Source: a virus
Reading direction: 5' to 3' (one strand)
IMG/VR virus record: IMGVR_UViG_3300037584_002951
Coordinates: 1-29,985 of that record
Length of the DNA stretch: 29,985 bases
Under the pieces are notes generated by a model. The model did no database searches. It was not told where the DNA came from and worked only from the letters and a program-made list of their open reading frames with translations. This document shows, piece after piece, positions 1 through 8,946 of the stretch (position 1 is its first letter; each line of letters opens with the position of its first letter). A program made the position numbers and the translations under genes.

Positions 1-453
1 TTTGAATATGATATAGTAATTAAGTCAAGACCGGATGTTGTGTTTGACCCGATATACCATTTCAGTTGGGAACACTTGGAAAACAATTTACTCTATACCA
101 CACACGGGGGAATTATGGAACACGAGTTCGGTATGTTTAATGTAAATGATTGTGTATTTTATTCAAATTCATACACAATGGACTTAATGATTCCAATGTA
201 CTTTTACAGACAAAAAATGTTAGACGAAAGAAATATCTTGGATGATAAATTATATACAGGTCCATTGGGTCCAGGTGTTCTAATGAACGAATATTTTAGA
301 GACTACGGAATAACCGCACAATCTATTCAACCAAACAGAAGTAATTTTAGAGAAACACTTTTAAAACTTGGTTGTCCTAATGATTTGAATTTGTTTGAAC
401 ATAATGACTTTCACAAAATGGAAAAATATTTTAGAGAGTGGTATACGAAATGA
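1..453 (+). CDS. Glycosyltransferase-like protein, 5' end missing
   Basis: The reading frame is open from base 1, so the gene begins upstream. A GTG at 40 is inside the coding frame and is not a convincing start, because the residues before it (Y-D-I-V-I-K-S-R-P-D) form a motif. That motif, YDxVIKxRPD, recurs as YDYVVWTRSEID in the protein at 4548 and YDAIIHTRGD in the one at 5195, so the three are probably related. The family resembles WavE-like glycosyltransferases, where the R-x-D/E segment lies in the nucleotide-sugar domain; this is recalled, not searched. About 150 residues are present. The stop overlaps the next start (ATGA). The likely role is adding a sugar to a surface glycan. Confidence 0.55.
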   Translation, partial: FEYDIVIKSRPDVVFDPIYHFSWEHLENNLLYTTHGGIMEHEFGMFNVNDCVFYSNSYTMDLMIPMYFYRQKMLDERNILDDKLYTGPLGPGVLMNEYFRDYGITAQSIQPNRSNFRETLLKLGCPNDLNLFEHNDFHKMEKYFREWYTK

Positions 454-1274
454 ATATTATTACAGGTGAAAAATTTCAAGATTTATGTGAAACGCAAATT
501 AGTAAAGTAGAACATAAACAATTTGAGTCTAATATACATAGTATTGACATAGACAATTTTGATTTTACAGATTATAATAATAGTGAATTGGTTTATTGTA
601 ATATTTCTTTGATTAACGAAACAAAACCAAAGTTAGCAGAGTCAAAGTTATATGAAAAATTACAACAATTAAAAAATCCATTTAGTTTAATTCTACATAA
701 TGCGGACGATAGTTTTGAAAACTACCATTCAAAGTATCTCAATATACCAAATTGTAGAAAGGTTTATTCACAAAATGTAAACACATTGGATTCACGAGTA
801 GAGTTCTTACCAATCGGTATAGCAAATCATTTTTGGAAATGGGGAGATACAAAAAAAGTAGTAGATGTAATTTTGGAAGATATAGAAAAAACAGATTTTG
901 TATACGCACATTTTCAAGAAAGAGACAATAGAGTTGAGTGTTATGATAATGTTGTAAGAGAGGAAATACCAATTGTAGAATCAATGGAATATAAAGATTA
1001 TCTAAGAAAACTAAAAACATATAAGTATTGTGTTTCACCAGAGGGGAATGGAATTGATTGTTATAGAACTTGGGAAGCACTATATATGAAAACAATTCCA
1101 ATATGTAAACGAAGTATATTGATAGAGGAATTCGCAAAAACATTTCCAATATACATTGTTGATGATTGGAAAGATTTAGATGTTAAAGATTTAGAAAAAC
1201 AATATGATTCATTTAGTTGGGATAATTGGTATCAATTGGATTTTGAAACATATTGTAGAAAGGTTGGACTATGA
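450..1274 (+). CDS. Exostosin-like glycosyltransferase
   Basis: A 274-aa protein. An in-frame ATG at 438 lies inside the previous gene; the ATG at 450 forms the ATGA overlap used throughout this cluster and is preferred. The diagnostic segment is at residues 194-213: C-V-S-P-E-G-N-G-I-D-C-Y-R-T-W-E-A-L-Y-M, followed by T-I-P-I. This matches the SPxGxGxDxxRxWEaLxxGxIPI signature of exostosin-family (GT47-like) enzymes, where it forms part of the nucleotide-sugar site. It has no signal peptide or membrane segment, so it probably acts in the cytoplasm or at the inner membrane face. Substrate is unknown. The family call is good; the sugar cannot be told from sequence. Confidence 0.75.
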   Translation: MNIITGEKFQDLCETQISKVEHKQFESNIHSIDIDNFDFTDYNNSELVYCNISLINETKPKLAESKLYEKLQQLKNPFSLILHNADDSFENYHSKYLNIPNCRKVYSQNVNTLDSRVEFLPIGIANHFWKWGDTKKVVDVILEDIEKTDFVYAHFQERDNRVECYDNVVREEIPIVESMEYKDYLRKLKTYKYCVSPEGNGIDCYRTWEALYMKTIPICKRSILIEEFAKTFPIYIVDDWKDLDVKDLEKQYDSFSWDNWYQLDFETYCRKVGL

Positions 1275-2089
1275 TATATTCATTTGGAGATAGTTTTACA
1301 GCAGGACTTGGTGTTGATAGGGAGTATGAAAATTCTCAGTTGGGTGGACATCCAGAGTGGGATACAATGACTGATGAGCAAAAAGGTATTCAAAGAAGTA
1401 AAATTGAAAGATTTAGACACGAAAACTCTTACACCGCATTTTTTGCTCGTAAGGTCGGTATAGGTTATCTAAATCAAGGACTATCTGGTTGTTCTAATAT
1501 TGATATTTTAAATACAATATTTGAATGTGGAGATAATTTTAAACAAGGTGATATAGTTTTTATAGGATTTACTTCTTCACTTAGAAATCCAATATCATTT
1601 TTTCCACGAAAGTTTCATCAAACAGGATTTAAGTTAGCACCAAATCTAAATGTTTTGAAAGATTTTACTGATATTAAGATAAATAACTTGATGAAAGAAA
1701 ATTATTCAGAAGAATCTATGTCATTTTTTCAAGATTACTCTAAGTTTTATTTAACAGAAATGTTTGACGAACAATATTATGAAATAGTAAATTATAACAT
1801 AATAGTATTTTTACAGAAATATTTTGAATATAAAAAAGTAAATTATATAATGTTTGATGCTTTTGATTATATGGTTAATAAAAATTACAAACACATTAAT
1901 CAAAAATATTATTGGAATTTTAACAATGAAACTATTTATTCTTATATAGCAAGTTTTAATGATGAAGGTTTATTAGAAACGGAAGGTTATAATCCATACG
2001 ACCAAACACCACGACACCCAAGTGCAGCGGGACATAAACTCTTTGCGGAAGAACTACATAAATTTTACAAAAAGGTATACAATGGTTAA
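1271..2089 (+). CDS. SGNH hydrolase (GDSL-like esterase/acyltransferase), copy 1
   Basis: A 272-aa protein. Block I is G-D-S-F-T at residues 6-10, with Ser8 as the probable nucleophile. A glycine/asparagine block follows (N-Q-G-L-S-G-C-S-N, about 68-76). The C-terminal block is R-H-P-S-A-A-G-H around 248-255, supplying the catalytic His. SGNH enzymes in surface-polysaccharide loci usually add or remove acetyl groups on sugars. No signal peptide is seen, so it likely acts in the cytoplasm on a precursor. The start overlaps the previous stop by 4 bases (ATGA). It is one of three SGNH proteins in the cluster; they share motifs but differ strongly elsewhere. Confidence 0.75.
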   Translation: MIYSFGDSFTAGLGVDREYENSQLGGHPEWDTMTDEQKGIQRSKIERFRHENSYTAFFARKVGIGYLNQGLSGCSNIDILNTIFECGDNFKQGDIVFIGFTSSLRNPISFFPRKFHQTGFKLAPNLNVLKDFTDIKINNLMKENYSEESMSFFQDYSKFYLTEMFDEQYYEIVNYNIIVFLQKYFEYKKVNYIMFDAFDYMVNKNYKHINQKYYWNFNNETIYSYIASFNDEGLLETEGYNPYDQTPRHPSAAGHKLFAEELHKFYKKVYNG

Positions 2090-2888
2090 TTATTGGTTTG
2101 ATACATTTAAACATCTAAAGTCTTTTGATATACTACCATATCAAGAGGTGGTTGATTTGTATTTAAAAAATCAATTATTATTAGATAAAAGTGGAAAAGA
2201 AAAACTTGGTGGTGATAACGAAAGACCAATCAACTCAGACAAAGAAGAAGTAGATGAGAATGCTTTTTGGTTAGGACACGACCCACGATATTACAATGTA
2301 AATTCAATTGGTAAAGTTACACAAGCAAAAGCAGATGTAGTATCAATGGATATGAGAGGTTTGGGAAAAACTTGGAGTCATTTTATTTACTTAGAATTAC
2401 CATATCAGTTATTTAACAAGTTTCAAACATCAGTTCACTCAAATAAAGATATAAGTATTTACAGAAAATTTTTAACCGATTTAGATAAATGTAGTTTGGA
2501 AAAAGATGAAGTTAATAAGTTGGTAAAAGAATATGATAAAAAATTTGAAAATGAAAACACTATACAAGATTACTTTGGGGATTTCACAAAGCCAGCTTGG
2601 AGAATAGATTTAGATGAGGGTCAATATATTTCTATAAAAGAAAATGGAATAATCTATCCTATATGTTATAATGCTATGTATAGTATATTTGAAAGAGGAA
2701 CTCATAGGTCAATGTTTTTAGCTCACACCAAAAGTGATGTCCCTATCTTTATACAATATCCTAAATTAAATGCAGAGGAATTAGATTTTGATTGGGAAAT
2801 TAATCTTGGTAGTAATTTTAAAAGTAGTATGATAATGAAAGTAAATGTAGAAGAAAAATCATTGAAGTTTTATGAGGAAGTATTATGA
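2082..2888 (+). CDS. Unknown protein with ParB/sulfiredoxin-like 'GTHR' patch
   Basis: A 268-aa protein that I do not recognise as a named family. The ATG at 2082 has an AAAAGG ribosome binding site and overlaps the previous stop by 8 bases; an in-frame ATG at 2022 would lie deep in the previous gene. The C-terminal third contains I-S-I-K-E-N-G-I-I-Y-P-I, then F-E-R-G-T-H-R-S-M-F-L-A, then V-P-I-F-I-Q. This order (xSIKxNGxxxPI ... GxHR ... vPvfi) matches the ParB N-terminal/sulfiredoxin-like fold, where the G-x-H/R-R patch binds phosphate or nucleotide. It has no helix-turn-helix, so plasmid partition is unlikely. A role in the glycan pathway is inferred only from position. Confidence 0.45.
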   Translation: MVNYWFDTFKHLKSFDILPYQEVVDLYLKNQLLLDKSGKEKLGGDNERPINSDKEEVDENAFWLGHDPRYYNVNSIGKVTQAKADVVSMDMRGLGKTWSHFIYLELPYQLFNKFQTSVHSNKDISIYRKFLTDLDKCSLEKDEVNKLVKEYDKKFENENTIQDYFGDFTKPAWRIDLDEGQYISIKENGIIYPICYNAMYSIFERGTHRSMFLAHTKSDVPIFIQYPKLNAEELDFDWEINLGSNFKSSMIMKVNVEEKSLKFYEEVL

Positions 2889-3538
2889 AGACAATAGCAG
2901 GAATCATACACGCGAGAAAAGATAGTACAAGGTGTCCTAATAAACATTTACGACCATTAGGAGATACTACTTTGATTGATATTGCCTTGGATAAACTAAG
3001 TAAGTTAGAGTTGAATGAAAAGTATTTGGCAGTCTATGACCAAGAATTAAAAGACAAAGTTATTGACGGAGTAAAGATACTTCATAGAGACTATGATTCA
3101 GTAGCACCTGGAAATGCACACCACTCGATAATGTATAGACATTTAGAAAATGTTGAATCTGATTACATAGTAAACTTAAATCCTTGTCAACCATTTTTAC
3201 AAGTAGATAAATTACAACAAGTTATCACATTGTTTAAATACTCAACACTCGATAGTATGATTACGGTAAAACAAGAAAGAAACTTTTTTTGGGATAAAGA
3301 TGAAAATCCAATAAATTTTAAACCAAGTGATAGGTTGTCAACAACTGCTGGCCCTTGGGTCTACTCGGCAACTCACTCTTTGGTATTTTATAAAAAGCAA
3401 TATATGTTGGACAATTGGGAATTGTTCCCGAATACAAAAAACAATCCTTGTCCATTTTTAGTGGATTGGAGTGAAAAAGAATTATTAGATGTAGATACAG
3501 AAACAGATTTCAAAATAGTGGAGGAATTTTTAAAATGA
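2885..3538 (+). CDS. CMP-sugar cytidylyltransferase-like protein (NeuA/KdsB/SpsF type)
   Basis: A 217-aa protein, about the usual length of the catalytic domain. The N-terminal loop G-I-I-H-A-R-K-D-S-T-R-C-P-N-K (residues 6-20) matches the xIxARxxSxRxPxK nucleotide-binding signature of CMP-NeuAc and CMP-Kdo synthetases. Y-I-V-N-L-N-P-C-Q-P-F-L at 94-105 corresponds to the segment that normally reads 'QPTxPL'. D-V-D-T-E-T-D-F near the C-terminus fits the family's usual ending. The reaction would be CTP plus sugar acid giving CMP-sugar. A NeuB-like synthase at 10880 is the natural upstream enzyme. Family assignment is good; the exact sugar is unknown. ATGA overlap at the 5' end. Confidence 0.7.
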   Translation: MKTIAGIIHARKDSTRCPNKHLRPLGDTTLIDIALDKLSKLELNEKYLAVYDQELKDKVIDGVKILHRDYDSVAPGNAHHSIMYRHLENVESDYIVNLNPCQPFLQVDKLQQVITLFKYSTLDSMITVKQERNFFWDKDENPINFKPSDRLSTTAGPWVYSATHSLVFYKKQYMLDNWELFPNTKNNPCPFLVDWSEKELLDVDTETDFKIVEEFLK

Positions 3539-3846
3539 AATATGTAATTGATATAGACGGAACTATATGTAAAGAAGAAGGTAAGGTAGTTGGTAGAACA
3601 CCATATCTTGATAGAATCGCAAAGATAAACAAATTGTATGATGAAGGTCATACGATTGTATTCTATACTGCTCGTGGATTAAAGAGTGGTAGAGGTGAAC
3701 AACATTATCGTCCAATCACAGAACAACAATTAAAAGAGTGGGGAGTAAAGTATCACGAGTTGTGTTTTAAAGGACACAATGGAGATTACTTCATAGATGA
3801 TAGAGGAATAAATGCAGGAGATTTTTTCAATGAAACAAAAGTGTAA
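3535..3846 (+). CDS. Small HAD-family phosphatase
   Basis: A 103-aa minimal HAD protein. Motif I is V-I-D-I-D-G-T (Asp6 nucleophile, Asp8 acid/base). Motif II is Y-T-A-R-G with Thr45. The lysine is probably Lys79 in F-K-G. Motif IV is I-D-D-R at 87-90. It has no cap domain, as in small HAD proteins found in capsule and LPS loci. Its substrate is probably a phosphorylated sugar or sugar-acid intermediate of this cluster (inferred). The ribosome binding site GGAGG lies just upstream of the ATG and the gene overlaps its neighbour by 4 bases. Confidence 0.75.
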   Translation: MKYVIDIDGTICKEEGKVVGRTPYLDRIAKINKLYDEGHTIVFYTARGLKSGRGEQHYRPITEQQLKEWGVKYHELCFKGHNGDYFIDDRGINAGDFFNETKV

Positions 3847-4555
3847 TATATTAATCCCGATGGCAGGTCGTGGTTCACGATTTGAAGAACAAGGGTATAC
3901 AGACAAAAAACCATTTATAGATGTAAATGGAAAACCTATGATTCATAGAGTAATTAAAAACTTAGGTATGGAATTCAATACCGACTACAAATTTATAATG
4001 ATTTGTTTACAAGAGGACTTTGACAAATATGATTTTACAGAATTTGAAAAAGTAATAGGACACGACTCTTATGATGTTGTAATATTAGATGATGTCACAG
4101 AAGGGGCCGCACAGACTATATTACAAGCAAAAGATTTAATCAATGACGACACACCATTAATGACTATGAACTCAGACCAATTAGTAGATTGGGATGTAGA
4201 AAGATTGTTTAAAATGTGTGAACAATTTGACGGAGTGATTCCTTGTTTTTACGGAGAGGGAAATGCGTGGAGTTATGCCAGAACACTCGATAATGGATAT
4301 GTCCAAGAAGTCGCAGAAAAGAAACAAATATCAAAGTATGCAACAGCAGGATATTATTATTGGAGTAAAGGTAGTGATTTCGTAAAATACGCAGAACAAA
4401 TGATTGAAGACAATAGTAGAACCAACGGAGAGTTCTATGTAGCACCAGTTTATAATTGGGCAGTTCGTGACGGAAAAAGAGTAGGAGTGTTTATGGTGGA
4501 TAAATGTTATTCATTAGGAACACCAGAAGATTTACAGGAATATTTAAATGGATAA
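3830..4555 (+). CDS. Sugar-phosphate nucleotidyltransferase
   Basis: A 241-aa protein of the NTP-transferase (RmlA-like) superfamily. The N-terminal signature is M-A-G-R-G-S-R-F at residues 11-18 with K-K-P-F at 26-29. N-S-D-Q at 114-117 supplies the metal-binding Asp. The reaction is sugar-1-phosphate (or another phosphorylated alcohol) plus NTP giving NDP-sugar. An ATG at 3812 would add six residues, but the one at 3830 puts the conserved beta-strand at the usual distance and has GGAG upstream, so it is preferred. It overlaps the HAD gene by 17 bases. Closer assignment to glucose, mannose or another substrate is not possible by eye. Confidence 0.75.
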   Translation: MKQKCNILIPMAGRGSRFEEQGYTDKKPFIDVNGKPMIHRVIKNLGMEFNTDYKFIMICLQEDFDKYDFTEFEKVIGHDSYDVVILDDVTEGAAQTILQAKDLINDDTPLMTMNSDQLVDWDVERLFKMCEQFDGVIPCFYGEGNAWSYARTLDNGYVQEVAEKKQISKYATAGYYYWSKGSDFVKYAEQMIEDNSRTNGEFYVAPVYNWAVRDGKRVGVFMVDKCYSLGTPEDLQEYLNG

Positions 4556-5198
4556 AAAAAGAGTAGCGATATGTTTTTTTGGTCAAACGAGAACATTTCA
4601 AGTTATAAATAATACTTACAAAAAACTACAAGATGATAAAATTCATTTCGATTTTTTTGTTTCAACTTGGGATGATTTTCAAGATAAATCTCGATTTGAC
4701 TTTTGTAAAGGAAAAGAGTTTATAGACCCAAATATTATTGAGTTTAAAAATAATACCGATAGAGCTGCATACACAATTCACAGAGTAAATTTACAGAAAT
4801 CAAATTACGAAGTAAAAAATAATTTTATTTATGATTATGTTGTATGGACACGAAGTGAAATAGACTTTAGTCAAGAGGATTTATTAGATGCGATTAAAGA
4901 AAAGTTTATAGAACATACAGACTTGGAAATAAATCTTCATAGTCATTTAAGAACAGATGAACAAGAATATTATTATGCACCAGCCGATTACTTTTTTATG
5001 GGAACATCATTATCATTTGATTTATATTCAACGGGTTGGAAATTATATTTTAAAAGATATGATAGGTTTGAACAAGGAAAGTCCGGTGGACACAATTTTC
5101 ACGCATATGTAATTAATAAACTACCATTTAATTTACAAGTTAGAGATGTTCCACATACATTTCAATTTAGTAAATTGGAAGACCGAGATATACTATGA
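4548..5198 (+). CDS. Glycosyltransferase-like protein (YDxVxxTR family)
   Basis: A 216-aa protein. It begins R-V-A-I-C-F-F-G-Q-T-R-T-F, a start typical of WavE-like surface glycosyltransferases, then D-F-F-V-S-T-W. The motif Y-D-Y-V-V-W-T-R-S-E-I-D is at 95-106, and D-Y-F-F-M-G-T-S follows near 147. The same layout (F-D-F-F-V-S-x-W; YDxxxxTRxD; F-M-G-T) occurs in the next protein, so the pair are divergent paralogues. No transmembrane segment or signal peptide is seen. The acceptor and donor sugars are unknown. The start overlaps the previous stop by 8 bases. Confidence 0.5.
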   Translation: MDKKRVAICFFGQTRTFQVINNTYKKLQDDKIHFDFFVSTWDDFQDKSRFDFCKGKEFIDPNIIEFKNNTDRAAYTIHRVNLQKSNYEVKNNFIYDYVVWTRSEIDFSQEDLLDAIKEKFIEHTDLEINLHSHLRTDEQEYYYAPADYFFMGTSLSFDLYSTGWKLYFKRYDRFEQGKSGGHNFHAYVINKLPFNLQVRDVPHTFQFSKLEDRDIL

Positions 5199-6097
5199 AG
5201 AATATAGCAGTAATGGTATCAGGACACCCAAAAGGATTTGACTTAACATTTCCATATTTCCAATATTGGAATAAATTGTATGATAATGTAAAATTTGATT
5301 TCTTTGTTAGTATGTGGGAAAACGACTATAATAGAAAAGAAGTTTTTGATTGGACTACTACATATGAAATATTAGACGAAAAACATTGTCCTTATGATTT
5401 AAGTAAACACGAAAATCGAAGACACCAACCACATTACTCTTGGGCACTATACAGAGTGAATGAATTAAGAAAAAAACATCAAGAAATAGAATATGATGCG
5501 ATAATACATACAAGGGGAGATTCAATTTTTTCAAGAAGTCTTTTAAATAGTTTGGTTAATAATTTAACTAAAATTCGTGGTGGATTAGTTCCTGAAAAAG
5601 ACGGAGATACCTACACAGGAAAATCTACCATTGATACAAGACCAGACCCACAAATATCTGATAAGAATATATTATCAGCAAATGGTAGTGTAATACACAA
5701 CTACTTTGACCCAGACAGAAATTCATTAAACCAAAACTTATGGACACAAGATGTTTGGTTTATGGGAACACCAAAGGTTATGGATATATTTTGTAATATG
5801 TTTAATTATATGTTTTTAAGAAAAGATTATATGCTACACATTATGCAGGCAGAATATTTAAATCAAATGGGAATATATAATTCACCAACAGAGGAAGGTA
5901 ATACTTTTACTTTTATGAGAGACACATATAGATTTGATTTTAAAACTGGTGATGGTGGATACCCATTAGAATACCCTTCACCTAAACAACTTAAAAAATT
6001 AACAGAAGATAAAGGATTACATTGGTTTTATGATGATGAAAAACCTAAACAAAGATGGCAAGAAGTTCAGGATTATTTCAAGGAAACAGAAAAATGA
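5195..6097 (+). CDS. Glycosyltransferase-like protein (YDxVxxTR family)
   Basis: A 300-aa protein related to its upstream neighbour. The shared features are N-I-A-V-M-V-S-G-H at the N-terminus, F-D-F-F-V-S-M-W at 34-41, Y-D-A-I-I-H-T-R-G-D at 100-109, and V-W-F-M-G-T-P later. It carries about 80 residues beyond the shorter paralogue, including an aromatic C-terminal tail. The likely role is transfer of one residue of the phage-specified glycan. Family call is moderate, by shared motifs rather than a search. ATGA overlap with the previous gene. Confidence 0.5.
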   Translation: MKNIAVMVSGHPKGFDLTFPYFQYWNKLYDNVKFDFFVSMWENDYNRKEVFDWTTTYEILDEKHCPYDLSKHENRRHQPHYSWALYRVNELRKKHQEIEYDAIIHTRGDSIFSRSLLNSLVNNLTKIRGGLVPEKDGDTYTGKSTIDTRPDPQISDKNILSANGSVIHNYFDPDRNSLNQNLWTQDVWFMGTPKVMDIFCNMFNYMFLRKDYMLHIMQAEYLNQMGIYNSPTEEGNTFTFMRDTYRFDFKTGDGGYPLEYPSPKQLKKLTEDKGLHWFYDDEKPKQRWQEVQDYFKETEK

Positions 6098-7026
6098 AAT
6101 CAATAACATACGCATATTTAGAAACAACAAATTATTGTAATTTAGATTGTAGTTTTTGTAATCGAACTGATGTAATCGGCCCACTAAAACATATGTCATT
6201 AGAGAATTGGGGTAAGTTATTGGACGGAATAAAACACCACCCAATCCAAGAAGCAAAACTTATGGGTATGGGTGAACCATTTCTACACCCACACTTTGAC
6301 GAAATATGTCGTATGTTCAAAGAAACATTTCCAGATTGTAAAGTGGTCGTAGCAACAAATTGTCAATATGACATTACACCTGGAAAAAGACTTCGTAAAA
6401 TTTTTGAAAATGCATTACAATATATTGATGTATTGTATTTTTCAATTGACGGATATGAGGACAATTATGAACGAGATAGAGCACCAGCAAAGTGGAAAAA
6501 GTTAATAAAATTTTTAGACAACACAAGAGAACTTGATAGACAAGGTTGCGATATCGTGGTAAACTATGTAGTAAATGCATACAATGTAGATGACATTGTA
6601 AAGATAGATGAACTTAGAGTAAATTATGATTTGGGTGTATTGAGATTAAACATAGCACAGATTTGGGACGAGAGTAGTAGTATCAAAGATGATATAGCAA
6701 CATCAGGTTATACCAAACACCAATTAGACTATTTGAAAGAAAATTGGGGTGGTAAAATTATGGGTAGAGCAGATTGGGATTACAAAGATTGTTTTTGGGT
6801 AAACAATGCACTTTACACTACGGTAGAAGGTAATGTAAAAATGTGTTGTTTAAATACAGGAGCAGAACCATTTGGTAATTTATTCATAAACTCAATAGAT
6901 GAGATTAGACAGATGACAGATTACCAAAATGTAAAGAAAGGTTGTAATACAAACAATCCTACTTCACATTGTAAGAATTGTTCATATAAAGAATTATCAC
7001 CAATGTTAAAATATTTAGGAGTGTAA
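6094..7026 (+). CDS. Radical SAM protein with SPASM-like C-terminus
   Basis: A 310-aa protein. C-N-L-D-C-S-F-C at residues 15-22 is the CxxxCxxC motif that binds the [4Fe-4S] cluster and S-adenosylmethionine. A glycine-rich M-G-M-G-E-P-F-L segment follows, typical of radical SAM barrels. The C-terminal part has several more cysteines (K-M-C-C-L-N, K-G-C, H-C-K-N-C), fitting a SPASM/twitch auxiliary-cluster domain. Such enzymes do radical chemistry on sugars or peptides; here a sugar or amino-sugar substrate is inferred from context. The start at 6094 (ATGA overlap) puts the cysteine motif at the normal distance; an ATG at 6055 lies inside the previous gene. Confidence 0.8.
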   Translation: MKSITYAYLETTNYCNLDCSFCNRTDVIGPLKHMSLENWGKLLDGIKHHPIQEAKLMGMGEPFLHPHFDEICRMFKETFPDCKVVVATNCQYDITPGKRLRKIFENALQYIDVLYFSIDGYEDNYERDRAPAKWKKLIKFLDNTRELDRQGCDIVVNYVVNAYNVDDIVKIDELRVNYDLGVLRLNIAQIWDESSSIKDDIATSGYTKHQLDYLKENWGGKIMGRADWDYKDCFWVNNALYTTVEGNVKMCCLNTGAEPFGNLFINSIDEIRQMTDYQNVKKGCNTNNPTSHCKNCSYKELSPMLKYLGV

Positions 7027-7907
7027 TGGAAAAAGTATTAATAGGAGTAGGTTGTTCACATACACAAGGTTGTGCTTGTGTGATAGGAGCAGGAACAGAA
7101 CACCAAGAATATGAATTAGCTTCATTCGAATTAAAACAGAAATACAAAAAAGAAAAAGTTTCTACTGATTGGATTACAGAAAACTTTTCTTGGATTGGTA
7201 GATTAGGTAATTTACTCAATGTAGATAAAAAGATAAACTTTGGTTCAGGTGGGAAAGGAATTGAACATTGTGTTAGAGTATTAAGAAACTACGCATTTCA
7301 AAAAAAGGATTTGTCAAATCATCTAATAATTTTTCAGGTTCCATCATTCGACAGACGAGAAGTAGCTTGGTATAATGGAACACAATGGTTTATAACTATG
7401 TTAACCGATATGTTAAGTATGATAACCAATAGTGATGGAAGAATGAAAACTTTCTATCAATACTTTCACAATGAAGATTTTTATGTCGTAAAGTATATGT
7501 ATGAATTAGTTCATATACAAAAGTATATGGAAAGTCTTGGAGCAAAAGTAAAATTCTTTACATTTTTTTCACCACATATGAAATTAGTAGAACAAAATCC
7601 AAATGCATTTGACACTATGTTAGAACAATTTCAAAAACATCATAACATACACAACTATTCATCAGATATAAATAAAATGATTTCAATGGAAGAATTATTC
7701 AATAGTTTAAATATTATTAAACTTCCTGAAACTAATTGGTTACAACACCCATTATATACTGGCGAAAGGGGATTTGGAAAAATGGATAGACACACTTTAC
7801 ACTCAGAGGGATTATTAAAGGAAGATACACATTTGAGTGAAGAGGGAAATAAAAAGTTAGCAACAATGATTTATAATTTAGTAAAAGATGAAAAACCATT
7901 TATATAA
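7026..7907 (+). CDS. SGNH hydrolase-like protein, copy 2
   Basis: A 293-aa protein. It starts V-L-I-G-V-G-C-S-H-T-Q-G, a variant of block I with Ser11 as nucleophile. A G-S-G-G-K-G-I block follows near 74-80. The C-terminal block is D-T-H-L-S-E-E-G-N at about 267-275, giving the Asp-x-His pair. It is longer than the other two SGNH proteins and carries an extra central region. The predicted role is acyl transfer or hydrolysis on a sugar. TAATG overlap with the radical SAM gene suggests coupled translation. Confidence 0.65.
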   Translation: MEKVLIGVGCSHTQGCACVIGAGTEHQEYELASFELKQKYKKEKVSTDWITENFSWIGRLGNLLNVDKKINFGSGGKGIEHCVRVLRNYAFQKKDLSNHLIIFQVPSFDRREVAWYNGTQWFITMLTDMLSMITNSDGRMKTFYQYFHNEDFYVVKYMYELVHIQKYMESLGAKVKFFTFFSPHMKLVEQNPNAFDTMLEQFQKHHNIHNYSSDINKMISMEELFNSLNIIKLPETNWLQHPLYTGERGFGKMDRHTLHSEGLLKEDTHLSEEGNKKLATMIYNLVKDEKPFI

Positions 7908-8946
7908 AGTAAAAAGAAAATTTGACTACACGGATAAAAACGACTATGATTTTATTCTTAATCAATCAGAGCGTTCACAACCAATTCAACAATCTTATTA
8001 TACAAAGTTTCTAAGAAGTTTAAAACAAGAGGACTTTGCATATTATCCCAATACAAAAAACTTCAAAGAAAAAATATGTGAATTTTATAATGTCAATACA
8101 GAAAATTTATTTTTAAGCGATGGCTCGGATATCGGTATCAAGTCTATATTTGAAACCTTCACAACTTGTGGCAATATCGTGACTTCCGAGCCGTCCTTTC
8201 CTATGTATCAAGTTTACGCATCATTATATAATTGTCCTTACAAAGGAATACACTATGATTTAGATACAAGACAATTATCAGTAGAACATATGTTAAAGTT
8301 CGTTGATGATGAAACTCAGCTGATTATATTGGCAAATCCAAATAGTCCAATCGGTGATTACAAAACCATAGATGAAATCAAACCATTATTAGATACTGGT
8401 ATTCCGGTATTGATTGATGAAGCATATATAGAATTCTTAGATACTGAGGATTTGTATTATGATAGTTTTATTAAGTATATTAACGAGTATCCAAATCTAA
8501 TTGTAACGAGAACATTTTCAAAAGCATTTGGTGCGGCAGGTTGTAGAGTTGGTATGACTTTTTCTAATCCACACTACATTGAAAATATTTCTAAGTTTAG
8601 ACAAATGTATGAGATATCAGGGGTGTCTATGAAGTATTGTGAATTTCTATTGGATAACTTTCACTTAGTTGATATCTATACACAAGAAATTATTGAGGAA
8701 CGAAAAAAAGTCTTGACATTGATGAAAAACTTTAGTATATTAGATAGTGAGGCAAACTGGATACATTTCAATACTCACGACGATAATCTCAAAACAAAGC
8801 AAATTCTTGATAAACATAAAGTATTAGTAAAGTATTGTAAAGTTCACCCATACGGAAAAAGAAATAATTGGTGTCGTATGACAATACAACCAAACATTAC
8901 AGAACAAGAATTTTTTAAGGAGTTATTAGATGAATATGATAACTAA
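7888..8946 (+). CDS. HisC-like PLP-dependent aminotransferase
   Basis: A 352-aa fold-type I aminotransferase of normal length for the HisC/class I-II group. Visible landmarks: S-D-G-S-D at 77-81 (phosphate-binding region), N-P-N-S-P-I-G at 150-156, the PLP-pyridine Asp177 in I-D-E-A-Y, and T-F-S-K-A-F-G with Lys212 forming the Schiff base. Arg220 and R-M-T-I near the C-terminus may bind a carboxylate. HisC-like enzymes also occur in capsule loci, where they aminate non-histidine substrates. No other histidine genes are near, so histidine synthesis is unlikely. It overlaps the preceding gene by 20 bases. Confidence 0.8.
   Translation: MKNHLYKVKRKFDYTDKNDYDFILNQSERSQPIQQSYYTKFLRSLKQEDFAYYPNTKNFKEKICEFYNVNTENLFLSDGSDIGIKSIFETFTTCGNIVTSEPSFPMYQVYASLYNCPYKGIHYDLDTRQLSVEHMLKFVDDETQLIILANPNSPIGDYKTIDEIKPLLDTGIPVLIDEAYIEFLDTEDLYYDSFIKYINEYPNLIVTRTFSKAFGAAGCRVGMTFSNPHYIENISKFRQMYEISGVSMKYCEFLLDNFHLVDIYTQEIIEERKKVLTLMKNFSILDSEANWIHFNTHDDNLKTKQILDKHKVLVKYCKVHPYGKRNNWCRMTIQPNITEQEFFKELLDEYDN

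Noticed and set aside
739-1149. A 136-codon open frame on the - strand across the exostosin-like gene
   Set aside because: Leu/Phe/Tyr-rich with no domain; it mirrors a gene with a strong family signature.
7888-8946. Histidine or phosphonate biosynthesis from the HisC-like gene
   Set aside because: No other histidine genes and no PEP mutase or phosphonate signature are present; the surrounding genes are for sugar synthesis.
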